From Falsibacillus albus (GTDB taxonomy: Bacteria > Bacillota > Bacilli > Bacillales > DSM-25281): a stretch of DNA of 64,000 nucleotides. The position numbers and the translations under genes are program-made. Below the pieces are notes generated by a model. That model was not told where the DNA came from. It saw nothing but the letters and a program-made list of their open reading frames with translations, and made no database searches. Location of the stretch: positions 256,430 to 320,429 of the forward strand of contig NZ_RCVZ01000003.1 in assembly GCF_003668575.1 (NCBI RefSeq), given 5' to 3'. This document shows, piece after piece, positions 34,315 to 43,121 of the stretch. How positions within the stretch are numbered: the first letter of the stretch is position 1; the number at the start of each line of letters is the position of its first letter.

Positions 34315-34330
34315 GTTTCCCATAGCAAAC
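34315..34330. promoter_or_regulatory. MntR operator
   Basis: Minus strand GTTTGC-TATG-GGAAAC, matching the bacillary MntR box. It sits about 55 bases upstream of mntH; a TATAAA -10 candidate lies about 16 bases downstream, so the box would cover the -35. Confidence 0.8.
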
Positions 34331-34451
34331 TTTAATAGTAAAAAAAGTAAGAACCGTTTGATTCCCACACTCAGATTATATGCGGTCAATAGGAAATTTG
34401 CAATGATTCTGATGCAAGTTGGAACGAAATGATGCAAATACCCATAAAAGT

Positions 34452-34483
34452 AAAAAACCGTTTCTCCAAATAAGAGAAACGGT
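34452..34483 (-). terminator. Terminator of the PTS operon
   Basis: ACCGTTTCTC / GAGAAACGGT stem with six T on the minus strand, just past the EIICB stop. Confidence 0.92.
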
Positions 34484-34498
34484 CATTAAATTTTCGTA

Positions 34499-35893
34499 TT
34501 ATATTAGTTTATTTAATTCATTCGCGATGAATTCAACTTCGGTCCCGATGATGATCTGAATCTCGGTCTTGCTCAATTTCATCACGCCTTTGGCACCAAG
34601 CTTTTTCATTTCGCTTTCATTCACCAGCTGGGCATCCTTCACCTTCATACGAAGGCGGGTGATGCAATTATCCACATTGACAATATTCTCCCTTCCTCCC
34701 AAGGCATCATAATAAGCGAGCGCCAAATCTTTGAATCTAGTTTTGGAATTTTCCAAGGCTGGTGCTGCTTCAACTCCGCTCATGCCATCTGCCAGCACAT
34801 CGTCGTCATCCTCGCGTCCAGGGGTTTTGATGTTCAATCCTTTGATCATGAAATAGAAGACGACAAAGTAAACTGCCCCATATACGAGTCCAACGACAAG
34901 CAACAGCAGCGGCTTAGTAGCGATGCCGAAGTTGATGGCATAATCGATGAAACCTGCTGAGAATCCAAATCCGTCCTTGATCCCAAGCAGCTCCGTTATA
35001 TAAAGTGATGAACCCATCAACAATGCATGGATAAAATAAAGGACAGGCGACAGGAACATGAACGTGAATTCAATCGGTTCAGTGATCCCGGTAAGGAATG
35101 AGGTGAAGGCCACCCCTAAAAGCATACCTGTAACCATTTTTCTTTTTTCCTTTTTTGCCGCGGCGATCATGGCCAAGGCAGCGGCTGGAAGTCCGAACAT
35201 CATGACCGGGAAAAATCCTGTCATAAATGTCCCGGCAGTCGGATCATCCGTTTTCAAGAATCTTGATAAATCACCGGTGACCCCATGATATTCACCAAAC
35301 GAGAACCAAACGATATTATTAAGGATGTGATGAAGCCCGAATGGGATCAGAAGTCTGTTTAAGAATCCGAAGACCCCTGCCCCAAGTGCACCTGCTCCGG
35401 TGAGCCAGTCGCCGATATGATCGATGCCTGTTTGGACAGGGGGCCAAACAAACCCAAAGATGAGGGCCAAAATAATCGTAGCCAGCGCTGTCATGATCGG
35501 CACTAACCGTTTTCCGCCGAAAAAGCCGAGGAAATCCGGCAATTTTGTTTCTGAAAAGCGATTATACAAATGGCCGGCGACAATCCCGGCAATGATTCCA
35601 CCAAGCACTTTCATATCGACTGATTCATTTATGGCAGCGCTGCCATTTTTCAAGATCAAATAACCGACCGCTCCAGCCAATCCCGCAGCCCCGCTGCCAT
35701 CCTTCGATAACCCGATGGCGACACCGATGGCAAATAACAAAGCCAGATTTGCAAAAATGGCGTCGCCTGAAGCCGCAATGAATTTAATGTCAAGCAGGTC
35801 CGGCTGGCCCAGTCTTAGCAGCAATGCAGCGGCCGGCAAAACGGCAATCGGCAGCATGAGTGCTTTTCCTATTCGTTGAAGATATCCCAACAT
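34499..35893 (-). CDS. nagP: PTS EIICB, N-acetylglucosamine type (NagE/NagP-like)
   Basis: A 464-residue EIIC-EIIB fusion. The EIIC part (residues 1-355) has the glucose-family sugar-site blocks GLHHILNNIVWFSFGEY, GTFMTGFFPVMMFGLPAAALAM and TGITEPIEFTFMFLSPVLYFIH, which are closest to GlcNAc permeases. After a linker, residues 390-464 are EIIB with the phospho-cysteine in VDNCITRLRMKV. No EIIA domain is attached; the first gene of the operon encodes a free EIIA. GlcNAc is the best substrate guess, with glucose or glucosamine possible. Confidence 0.85.
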   Translation of the reverse strand: MLGYLQRIGKALMLPIAVLPAAALLLRLGQPDLLDIKFIAASGDAIFANLALLFAIGVAIGLSKDGSGAAGLAGAVGYLILKNGSAAINESVDMKVLGGIIAGIVAGHLYNRFSETKLPDFLGFFGGKRLVPIMTALATIILALIFGFVWPPVQTGIDHIGDWLTGAGALGAGVFGFLNRLLIPFGLHHILNNIVWFSFGEYHGVTGDLSRFLKTDDPTAGTFMTGFFPVMMFGLPAAALAMIAAAKKEKRKMVTGMLLGVAFTSFLTGITEPIEFTFMFLSPVLYFIHALLMGSSLYITELLGIKDGFGFSAGFIDYAINFGIATKPLLLLVVGLVYGAVYFVVFYFMIKGLNIKTPGREDDDDVLADGMSGVEAAPALENSKTRFKDLALAYYDALGGRENIVNVDNCITRLRMKVKDAQLVNESEMKKLGAKGVMKLSKTEIQIIIGTEVEFIANELNKLI

Positions 35894-35943
35894 CTCTACT
35901 CCCCCTTTGATTCAAAAATGTTTATTGAAGGGCATTAGCCCGA

Positions 35944-36780
35944 TCAACCTATTTCTGTTTTTTGAAGCCTCTCGATATGAAGGGTGATGTACCCCAATTC
36001 CTCTTCTGAAATATGAATCTCATAGTCTCGGCTTAAGACTTTCCCAACCCTTTTCGCACATTTATAAGATAATGAAAATTTCTTTTTGATCATGTCAAGC
36101 ATTTCGGGGTCCATCGTATGGAATTCCTTAGCGGACACCCTCGTCAATGAAAATCGTAGGTGGGTCAACAATCTTTGGTAGGCAATCCCCTGCTCTTCCA
36201 ATGAAATCCCGAAATACTCCTTGATGATCGCGACCATATCGCTGATCATTGTCGTAGATTTGACGGTTTCATGTATATCCCGGCTATGAGGCTTGGCTGT
36301 GTGGATATGGAGGGCAATATAGGCTGCTTCATCCATTCTCATTTCAATCCCCAGCTGGTGATGGACATACTCGATCGCCCACCTGCCGATTTCAAATTCT
36401 TTTTTATAGAGGATTTTTATTTCATGGAGAAGCTTATTTTGTAAATGGATTCCCTCTCTAGCCCTTTCTATGGCAAAAGAAAGGTGATCGGTGAGTGCAA
36501 TGTGGATATGCTCATTCAATTTTGTGCCTAAAGACTCTTCAGCATGGGATATGATTTGCTCTGAAACATCCAGATGCTCTTCAGGAATTTGCAGCAAGAG
36601 CTGTTGGAATCTTTCCTTTTCCTCCATCACAAAAAGCTTTTCAACCTTTTGCCGATTGATGATGTCATGTTTCTTTTTCTGAAAGGCAATCCCGGGGCCG
36701 AAAGCAATTTTTTCTTCATTGCCGTCAATGACCACGACTGCATTATTGTTCAATACCTTCTTCACCCTCAACCGAGACAC
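35944..36780 (-). CDS. BglG/GlcT-family transcriptional antiterminator
   Basis: A 278-residue protein: an RNA-binding CAT domain (residues 1-58, VKKVLNNNAVVVIDGNEEKIAFGPGIAFQKK), PRD1 (about 65-170, His99 in LTDHL and His158 in ALHIH) and PRD2 (about 175-278, TLHIERL). Phosphorylation of PRD histidines by PTS components sets its activity. The annotated GTG start is very close to GGAG; a TTG three codons later is also possible. It is the middle gene between EIIA and EIICB, and the RAT/terminator element before EIIA is its obvious target, so the operon is self-regulating. Confidence 0.9.
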   Translation of the reverse strand: MSRLRVKKVLNNNAVVVIDGNEEKIAFGPGIAFQKKKHDIINRQKVEKLFVMEEKERFQQLLLQIPEEHLDVSEQIISHAEESLGTKLNEHIHIALTDHLSFAIERAREGIHLQNKLLHEIKILYKKEFEIGRWAIEYVHHQLGIEMRMDEAAYIALHIHTAKPHSRDIHETVKSTTMISDMVAIIKEYFGISLEEQGIAYQRLLTHLRFSLTRVSAKEFHTMDPEMLDMIKKKFSLSYKCAKRVGKVLSRDYEIHISEEELGYITLHIERLQKTEIG

Positions 36781-36789
36781 GCTCCTTTC

Positions 36790-37281
36790 TCATTTAACCA
36801 TTGCCACCTTCATGACAGGTTCACCCGTATTGACCCTCTTATTTGGCAAAAATTCTATAGGGGTTTCCCTATGTTCTATATTAGTCACAACTATCGGAAT
36901 CAGTATGCTTTTTGCATTGTTTTTGACAAAATCTAACGAAAAATGGAGAATCGGCTGCCTCGCCTGGACATACTCCCCCTCCTTCACCAGCAACTCAAAG
37001 CCTTCCCCTCTCAGAAGCACAGTATCAATCCCTACATGAACGAGGATCTCGTTTCCGGCATCCGTACGTATACCAACAGCATGCTTCGTTTTTGCTGCAG
37101 TGATGACCCTTCCGGCAACAGGTGCAGAGACTTTTCCATCATTAGGCTGCAAGGCGACCCCCTCACCCATCATCCCCTGACTGAAAACGGGATCTGGCAC
37201 ATCTTTTAATGAAACGACTTCTCCATTTACCGGTGCGAGTATTTGTTCATATTTGGTTTTTCTAAATAATTTCGAAAGCAC
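36790..37281 (-). CDS. PTS EIIA-Glc-type protein
   Basis: Start set at GTG 37281, 8 bases after GGAG; the longer reading extends back into the regulatory terminator. The 163-residue EIIA has the complete active site: His67 in TKHAVGIR and phospho-acceptor His82 in LVHVGIDT. It should pass phosphate from HPr to the EIIB domain of the third gene, and perhaps to other EIIA-less transporters. Contrast with the EIIA-like gene at 22659, which has Gln at the acceptor site. Confidence 0.92.
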   Translation of the reverse strand: MLSKLFRKTKYEQILAPVNGEVVSLKDVPDPVFSQGMMGEGVALQPNDGKVSAPVAGRVITAAKTKHAVGIRTDAGNEILVHVGIDTVLLRGEGFELLVKEGEYVQARQPILHFSLDFVKNNAKSILIPIVVTNIEHRETPIEFLPNKRVNTGEPVMKVAMVK

Positions 37282-37308
37282 ATCAACAGCTCCTTCAGTA
37301 AATATGCG

Positions 37309-37366
37309 CAAAAAAGGCATGGGGGTACGGAGCAAGGACACTCCCTTGCCAACACACCACCATGCC
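37309..37366 (-). terminator. Regulated leader terminator of the PTS operon
   Basis: Outer stem AGGCATGG / CCATGCCT, inner stem GGCAAGGG / TCCTTGCT, then TTTTTT. Its 5' arm is shared with the RAT sequence, so RAT folding excludes it. Confidence 0.85.
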
Positions 37367-37386
37367 TGATCGAATCAGTCACATGT
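37357..37386 (-). promoter_or_regulatory. RAT antiterminator element
   Basis: Minus strand GTGACTGATTCGATCAGGCATG. The ACTGAT...ATCAGGCA core matches ribonucleic antiterminators bound by GlcT/SacY-type proteins, and it overlaps the start of the leader terminator. Confidence 0.85.
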
Positions 37387-37406
37387 GATCCATATAAGTT
37401 GTCTTT

Positions 37407-37435
37407 ATACTAACTTATGATGGGTCGGAAATCAA
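37407..37435 (-). promoter_or_regulatory. PTS operon promoter
   Basis: Minus strand TTGATT (37430-37435), 17-base spacer, TAGTAT (37407-37412), placing the RAT about 20-50 bases into the transcript. Confidence 0.7.
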
Positions 37436-37509
37436 TATGAATATTCTAAATTATCTTTCTTCTCCTCTTTTGGCTCTTTTTTAATTAATATTCATCAAGA
37501 TTCGGCAAC

Positions 37510-37592
37510 GTTGATTTCCGCAGAAGGATGCTCGCTTTCCGAGGGGCGGTCGGTGATCCCTCCGGAGTCTCGCACCTTCCGCTCCAATCAAC
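37510..37592. repeat. Complete short copy of the dispersed palindromic repeat
   Basis: GTTGATTTCCGCAGAAGGATGCTCGC ... GGAGTCTCGCACCTTCCGCTCCAATCAAC, 83 bp. It is the best-preserved short copy and the reference for the family in this window. Confidence 0.85.
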
Positions 37593-37648
37593 ATCAAATG
37601 TTGAATTTATCCAACTAAATCGTATTGCCGAAAATCTTCGAGAAAATG

Positions 37649-38794
37649 CTAGATAAAATTCCTTACATTGTTATTGCGGCCAAATCGATAGATGGCAATC
37701 AAGAAAAACACAAGGGCGAATGAGATGATAATCAGGATATTCAAGTAGATGCTGTTCAGATCGACGCCGCTCTGCAATTTATCAAGAGATGCCAGGACCC
37801 ATCGCTGCGGGAGGAAATCTGCAATTTTCTGTGCGGTATCCGGCATGATTTTCACTGGCCAGAAGCAGCCTGACAGCATACAGGTCGGAACGATGATCAA
37901 ATTTTGGATCGCACCGGATGAAGCGGTGCTTGAAGCAAATGTGACCGTAATGAGTGAAAGCCCGATCGCGACGAGTGCGAACAAAAATAACAGGATAAAC
38001 ATCTCAACCAGAGGTACGCTTGTTTGGATATGGAATACATTTGTCATCATGAACAGTGTGACAAGGATTTGACAGCTCATGATGATCAGGCTGACCAATA
38101 CATTTGACAACACATACATCCTTGCAGTGATCGGCGTCGATAAAAGTCTGAAATAGGTCCTGCCTTCCTTTTCTTTTAGGATGATTTCCCCCAGGTTGCC
38201 TGCAGAAATAAGGAGCAGCATCAACAGGAAGCCGATCGTTTGATTGGTCATGTCTTTATTTTTGGAAGTATCCTTCAATGTTGCAGTCGTCAGCTTAAAA
38301 TGCTCTTGTTTATAGCTTTGATATATCTTATTGAAAGCATTTGGATGATCCCCTGATGCTTTTCCGATTGCAGCAATGTTGTCTAAGTCATTGTAAAGAT
38401 AGGATTTCACGAACGCAGTGATCTGCGCCCCTTTAATCGAGGTCAATTCGACGTGCCCAGGTGCACCTGACTTTAGGCTATCTGAAAATCCTTGACCTAA
38501 TGTGAGGACGCAATCCAAATCCCCTGATGCTACTTTATCTTTCACTTGGTCAGAATTGATTTTCGTCACTTTTACATTCTTCAATCCTTCTACAAACTGG
38601 GTGGTGTCCTTTGAAAGCACGCTATGATCCTGGTCGACGATGCCGACTTGCAGTTCCGCCTGGCCTGGATTTCCGTAAGCCATGAATGCAATGAGGATGC
38701 CAACGAGCGGGAGTCCAAAGTAAATGATGTAGCTTCGTTTATTTTTGAACGTGACCTTCAATGTATTTTTGATAAGCCAAAACAGCTCTTTCAT
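37649..38794 (-). CDS. lnrN: ABC exporter permease (LnrN-like)
   Basis: A 381-residue ABC-2 type permease: one N-terminal helix, a large external domain (about residues 40-185) and five or six C-terminal helices (LLMLLLISAGNLGEIILKEKEGRTYFRLLSTPI). It pairs with the similar permease encoded 1 base upstream. Order, size and neighbours match LnrN (YfiN) of the B. subtilis linearmycin-resistance exporter, which pumps out polyene and other membrane-active lipopeptide-like antibiotics. Confidence 0.85.
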   Translation of the reverse strand: MKELFWLIKNTLKVTFKNKRSYIIYFGLPLVGILIAFMAYGNPGQAELQVGIVDQDHSVLSKDTTQFVEGLKNVKVTKINSDQVKDKVASGDLDCVLTLGQGFSDSLKSGAPGHVELTSIKGAQITAFVKSYLYNDLDNIAAIGKASGDHPNAFNKIYQSYKQEHFKLTTATLKDTSKNKDMTNQTIGFLLMLLLISAGNLGEIILKEKEGRTYFRLLSTPITARMYVLSNVLVSLIIMSCQILVTLFMMTNVFHIQTSVPLVEMFILLFLFALVAIGLSLITVTFASSTASSGAIQNLIIVPTCMLSGCFWPVKIMPDTAQKIADFLPQRWVLASLDKLQSGVDLNSIYLNILIIISFALVFFLIAIYRFGRNNNVRNFI

Positions 38795-38795
38795 T

Positions 38796-39917
38796 TTACA
38801 GCCCCTCCCTTCTCTTTAATGAAATGACCGCAATGATCAACAGGATAAGTGAAAACCCTAGGTTAAGCGCAATTGCATGATAGGCATCATTGTAGTTATT
38901 CGCGAAAATGATTTTTGTGATGCCATGATTGACCCACGTGAGCGGGGAAAGATCCAGGAAGAAGTTCAGCATCTTTCCAGCTCCTTCGATTTTGAAATAG
39001 GCGCCTCCGAAGAACGCAGCCATCTGAACGGTCAGCATGATGATGCTTCTGGCACCTGCTCCGGTTTTCGCCATGAAGCTGATGCCGATTCCCAAACTGA
39101 CAGCGAAGATGACCTCCGTCAACAGCACTGCCAGCACAAACAATGGGTGATCACCCCAATTGGCTTTATAAACATATTTACTGAAAGCCATGACAGCAAA
39201 AATACATACACTGTTGACCAAGAGGCTGCCGAGAAGCTTTCCAATAAAAATTTCCCCTTTGGAAACAGGAGCCGCCATCAAACGATCGGCAGTATTCCGT
39301 GTCCTTTCTCCTTGAATCAATGAGCTTGCCCCGATCGCTCCATAAAGTGCAATCATCGTCGTCATCGCAATCGCGTAGTAATCCATTGATCCCACCTGAT
39401 GGTCTGAATTCAATGCGGTATCTTTAATGTAATCATCCTTAGTTGGGGCCAGAACCGTTTTCACAGCATCTGGATCGGCCTTTGCCACCTCAGCGGCAAG
39501 ATTGTACTTTCCAGCGAAAGCTGAGAGCATTCCTTGAACGATGCTTGATTCGATATTTGTTTTATCGCTTCCGTACAGCACGATGCCTTCCTTGTTCAAT
39601 TCTACATATGCATCATAGCTGCCGTTTTTAACCTCTTCCTTCCCATTCATGCCGCTTTTGATTTCTTTGAATGCGACGCCGGATTTCTTCACTTCTTTTG
39701 AAAAAGATTGGAATGGTTGCGTCACGGCCCCTTCGCTATTGTCCTTATATAGCACATGAATATCGTCGACTGAAATTTTATTACTGAAGGCGTTCGAAAG
39801 CGCCGTTCCTAATATGAGCATCAGGACTATTGGAAATGCCAGCATAAAAGTAAACGTCCGAATATCACGGAAGCTGGTCTTGATTTCTTTCAAAGCGATC
39901 GAAATGATCTTCATCAT
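38796..39917 (-). CDS. lnrM: ABC exporter permease (LnrM-like)
   Basis: A 373-residue ABC-2 permease with the same plan as its neighbour: N-terminal helix (TFMLAFPIVLMLILGTAL), an external region to about residue 175, then six helices including GERTRNTADRLMAAPVSKGEIFIGKLLGSLLVN. It should form a heterodimer with the LnrN-like protein, energised by the LnrL-like ATPase. It starts 18 bases after the ATPase stop. Confidence 0.85.
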   Translation of the reverse strand: MMKIISIALKEIKTSFRDIRTFTFMLAFPIVLMLILGTALSNAFSNKISVDDIHVLYKDNSEGAVTQPFQSFSKEVKKSGVAFKEIKSGMNGKEEVKNGSYDAYVELNKEGIVLYGSDKTNIESSIVQGMLSAFAGKYNLAAEVAKADPDAVKTVLAPTKDDYIKDTALNSDHQVGSMDYYAIAMTTMIALYGAIGASSLIQGERTRNTADRLMAAPVSKGEIFIGKLLGSLLVNSVCIFAVMAFSKYVYKANWGDHPLFVLAVLLTEVIFAVSLGIGISFMAKTGAGARSIIMLTVQMAAFFGGAYFKIEGAGKMLNFFLDLSPLTWVNHGITKIIFANNYNDAYHAIALNLGFSLILLIIAVISLKRREGL

Positions 39918-39935
39918 TACTTCCCCCCTCTATGA

Positions 39936-40871
39936 TTAATCCCTTAAGTTTCTGCCCGTCAATGTCAGGAATACGGTCTCCAGATTAGGCTCCTGTTCGT
40001 CGAGCGAACGAATTTCAAATCCATTGGACATCAGGTAGCCGATGATCAAGTTCAGATTGCTGACGCCAGTATCGGAATTTACCTTGATTGTATTGTCCTC
40101 TACCTGCACAGCATTGACCCCTTTGATCTGTTTCAGTTCATCGCTGATCAAATGCTCCACCGATTTGACTTCGATCCACACATCCTTTGTATCTGTGATG
40201 ATTGAAATCAACTGTTCCTTCGTCCCTTCCGCGATGATCTTTCCGTGATCGACGATGGCGATCTTCGTGCAGATTTCCTCTACCTCTTCCATGTAGTGGC
40301 TTGTGTATATAATCGTGCAGCCCATTTCGTTCAGCTTGCGGACAGAAGTCAGAATGTAGTTTCTTGATTGAGGATCGATTCCGACGGTCGGCTCATCCAT
40401 GATGATGATTTTTGGTCTGTGGGCAATGGCGCAGGCGATATTCAACCTTCTTTTCATCCCACCGGAGAAGTTCTTCGGATAGCTCTTATGTTTATCGGAC
40501 AGCCCGACAAACTTCAGCGCTTCGTCTACACGTTCGTGAAGCTCACTGCCGCGAAGACCATAAAGGCCCGCAAAGAACTTCACATTTTCATATGCCGTCA
40601 AATCTTCATATATGGCGATATCCTGCGGGACGACTCCTATATTCGATTTGGCGAAGGTTTTGTTTTTCATGATATTCTTCCCGAGGATCTTGATTTCACC
40701 TTCATTGCTACGCAGCAGCCCGGAAATCATATTGATCGTCGTACTTTTACCAGCTCCGTTTGAACCAAGGAAGCCAAAAATCTCTCCTTCTTTGATGGCT
40801 AAAGACATATGATCGACCGCCACAAAATCCCCGAATTTCTTTGTCAATTTATTAATTTCCAACACGTTCAT
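39936..40871 (-). CDS. lnrL: ABC exporter ATPase (LnrL-like)
   Basis: Start at ATG 40871 after GGGGTG; 311 residues, the length I recall for LnrL. Walker A is GSNGAGKST, signature FSGGMKRRLNIA, Walker B IIMDEPTVGIDP, H-loop YTSHYM. A C-terminal extension (about 230-311) is typical of drug exporters. It drives the two permeases encoded next. A strong hairpin precedes the gene, separating it from the two-component genes. Confidence 0.9.
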   Translation of the reverse strand: MNVLEINKLTKKFGDFVAVDHMSLAIKEGEIFGFLGSNGAGKSTTINMISGLLRSNEGEIKILGKNIMKNKTFAKSNIGVVPQDIAIYEDLTAYENVKFFAGLYGLRGSELHERVDEALKFVGLSDKHKSYPKNFSGGMKRRLNIACAIAHRPKIIIMDEPTVGIDPQSRNYILTSVRKLNEMGCTIIYTSHYMEEVEEICTKIAIVDHGKIIAEGTKEQLISIITDTKDVWIEVKSVEHLISDELKQIKGVNAVQVEDNTIKVNSDTGVSNLNLIIGYLMSNGFEIRSLDEQEPNLETVFLTLTGRNLRD

Positions 40872-40906
40872 GTGGTTCACCCCTGTTATTCTTTATACTT
40901 TTATTA

Positions 40907-40953
40907 TAAAAAAATGGATGAAGCTCCGTTAGTGCAGGAGTTCATCCTTTTTA
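40907..40953 (-). terminator. Hairpin between lnrJ-like and lnrL-like genes
   Basis: GGATGAACTCC / GGAG-TTCATCC stem followed by seven T on the minus strand. It should uncouple the regulator genes from the exporter genes, which would then have their own inducible promoter in 40872-40906. Confidence 0.8.
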
Positions 40954-40987
40954 TATGAGAATATTCACTTTGTGAAAATGAGAAATT

Positions 40988-42091
40988 TCATGTAAGCGGC
41001 AGAAGAGTGGTAACGGAAAAGCCATTTGTCCCGTCGACGATGATCGTTCCTTTCACGGAAGCCGTCCGCTCCTCCATCCCAACGATTCCGAGTCCTTTCT
41101 TGACTTTCATAGTGCCGACGCCGTTATCCTTCACCTCGAAGCGTATGAACTTATTCAATACGTTCAACTCAAGGGAAATCGTCGTGGCATTTGCGTACTT
41201 CATCACATTTGTCAATGATTCCAATAGGTTTTCATGAATGATTTTCCACTGGAGCGGCGAGATCTTATCCAAGTTCCCCTTATGGACGAACGTCACCTGG
41301 ATATCATGCTTGGTCATGAATTCATCAATGACCAGCTTGATTCTGTGGACCCCCATCTGTTCGACCGGCGGCTTCATATTCTTCAACGTCAATCGGATTT
41401 TTTCAATCCCATCCTTCGAAAGATTAATGGCATTTTGGAGGAGTTCAACCGCCTTATTCTTATCCTTGTCCATCAAATGCTTCGAAGCTTCCATCTGGAT
41501 CAGCGCCCCAGTCATCACATGGCCAATATTATCATGTATCTCCTGGGAAAGCCGGTTTCGCTCCTCCAATTTGAATGTATATTCCGACTGGCGGATAAAT
41601 TCATTGTTCTCATTTAAGTTTCTTGACAGTTTCTGTAAATTAACCCGCATCATGTCCATTCGGCTCTCATACCGTTCGACCATATCGAAATACGCCTGGA
41701 TGCCAAAGAAGAAAATGAAGCTAAGTGCTGTAATCAAACCATATTCCCCCATGATATCCTGTTCGAGAAAGATAAAAGGAAGCGCCGAAGCCGTCAGCAT
41801 CAATAATTTATTCAATCGATAGGAGGAAAGAAGCTCAAAAATATTCATCGGAAAAAGGAGGATCAGCATTGACTGAAAGCAACTGGCAGCATAAATGACG
41901 GTAATCAGGGCAGCTGCATTGGCAATCCGCTCAACCTGCTTATGCCTGACGATGTACATCACAAGATTCAACGAAAGGTACAATAATAGGTAAAAAACGA
42001 TCCATCCAACATTGCCAGTTTTTGATCTGACAATGTTCAAAATAATAAATGCAATGATGATGATTTTATGGATGATCAGCCACTTGTCCAT
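40988..42091 (-). CDS. lnrJ: Sensor histidine kinase (LnrJ-like)
   Basis: Start at ATG 42091 six bases after GGAG; 367 residues. Residues 1-135 contain about six hydrophobic segments with almost no external loop, the intramembrane-sensing plan. A coiled linker follows (RYESRMDMMRVNLQKLSRNLNE). HisKA_3 is LSQEIHDNIGHVMTGALIQMEASKHL with the phospho-histidine in EIHDN. The ATPase domain ends at KVKKGLGIVGMEERTASVKG. It is the partner of the response regulator encoded immediately upstream and probably senses membrane-active antibiotics. Confidence 0.87.
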   Translation of the reverse strand: MDKWLIIHKIIIIAFIILNIVRSKTGNVGWIVFYLLLYLSLNLVMYIVRHKQVERIANAAALITVIYAASCFQSMLILLFPMNIFELLSSYRLNKLLMLTASALPFIFLEQDIMGEYGLITALSFIFFFGIQAYFDMVERYESRMDMMRVNLQKLSRNLNENNEFIRQSEYTFKLEERNRLSQEIHDNIGHVMTGALIQMEASKHLMDKDKNKAVELLQNAINLSKDGIEKIRLTLKNMKPPVEQMGVHRIKLVIDEFMTKHDIQVTFVHKGNLDKISPLQWKIIHENLLESLTNVMKYANATTISLELNVLNKFIRFEVKDNGVGTMKVKKGLGIVGMEERTASVKGTIIVDGTNGFSVTTLLPLT

Positions 42092-42102
42092 CAAATACTC
42101 CT

Positions 42103-42744
42103 TTATTCGTTCACTTTTCCGGTAATATAATAAATCGCGATTTGTGTACGGTGCTCAAGCCCTGTTTTATTTAAAATCGTCGATATGTAATTGGCGATGG
42201 TGCCTTCGGAAATGAACAGCTTCTTTGAAATTTCCTTGTTGGACAGCCCCTTCGCAATCTGTTCCATGATACTGAGTTCGCGCTCCGTGAACAGACTTCG
42301 ATCAATTTTCGGCTCTGCCTCTCTATTTTCCTGAAGGTTTGCCTTGATTTTATCAAGCACCACATCCTGCATGACTGTATTTCCACTATAAACGCTTTTG
42401 ATGGCGTCCCTGATCCGCTCCGGGTCAGTATTTTTCAGCAAATACCCTTTCGCACCATTTTTCACGGCATCCAAAATATACTCATCGTCATCGAACGTGG
42501 TCAAAATCAATGGCTTCGTCTTCGTTTTTTCACTGATTTCCTTGGTTGCCTCCACCCCGTTCATGTTCGGCATCCGTACGTCCAACAGCGCCACATCCAC
42601 CTCATGCGTGGTGCAGTAATCGATCGCTTCCTTGCCATCATTGACTGTTGCAAGAACTTCACACTCTTCATATGTATTTAAAATGATCTTCATCCCTTCA
42701 CGAATGAAGGAATTGTCATCGGCAATGATAATTTTAATATTCAT
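42103..42744 (-). CDS. lnrK: NarL/LuxR-type response regulator (LnrK-like)
   Basis: Start at ATG 42744 after GGGGAGATG; 213 residues. The receiver domain starts IIIADDNSFIREGM, with the phospho-aspartate in VALLDVRMPNMNG. The C-terminal LuxR helix-turn-helix is FTERELSIMEQIAKGLSNKEISKKLFISEGTIANYISTIL. It should activate the lnrLMN exporter. In B. subtilis the kinase gene comes first; here the regulator is first. Confidence 0.88.
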   Translation of the reverse strand: MNIKIIIADDNSFIREGMKIILNTYEECEVLATVNDGKEAIDYCTTHEVDVALLDVRMPNMNGVEATKEISEKTKTKPLILTTFDDDEYILDAVKNGAKGYLLKNTDPERIRDAIKSVYSGNTVMQDVVLDKIKANLQENREAEPKIDRSLFTERELSIMEQIAKGLSNKEISKKLFISEGTIANYISTILNKTGLEHRTQIAIYYITGKVNE

Positions 42745-42994
42745 GAATCCACATCTCCCCGAGACTGCATCTTTTTTTACCATTATATACTATTTGCTGC
42801 TGAATAAGGATGGATTTAAGGAATGTGGGTGCCAGGGAAGTACATATAGAGTAATTTCCGCTCAGGCGAAATTTGTCGCTGTTTGTCGAACGGCTGATAT
42901 CCTCTGTTGCTGGTTTGAAAATTGGCCCGACTACTAGAATTTTCTAAGGAGAATGAAACCGTTCAAAACGTTGTTGTTAAAACCATTTTCTGAT

Positions 42995-43056
42995 GTTGAT
43001 TGAAGAAGAAGGTGCGCGACTCCTGAGGGCTCTTCGCTCGCCCCTCGGAAATCAAC
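42995..43056. repeat. Short copy of the dispersed palindromic repeat (opposite orientation)
   Basis: GTTGATTGAAGAAGAAGGTGCGCGACTCCTGAGG ... CCCCTCGGAAATCAAC. It lies in the 377-bp gap between lnrK and uppP, which otherwise shows only the uppP terminator. Confidence 0.8.
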
Positions 43057-43072
43057 TATACTCTAGTCCAAC

Positions 43073-43106
43073 AAAAAAAGCCGTTCCTCATAAAAGAGGA
43101 ACAGCT
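43073..43106 (-). terminator. Terminator of uppP
   Basis: GTTCCTC / GAGGAAC stem with a seven-T run on the minus strand. Confidence 0.88.
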
Positions 43107-43121
43107 CTAAAATAACCAGCC

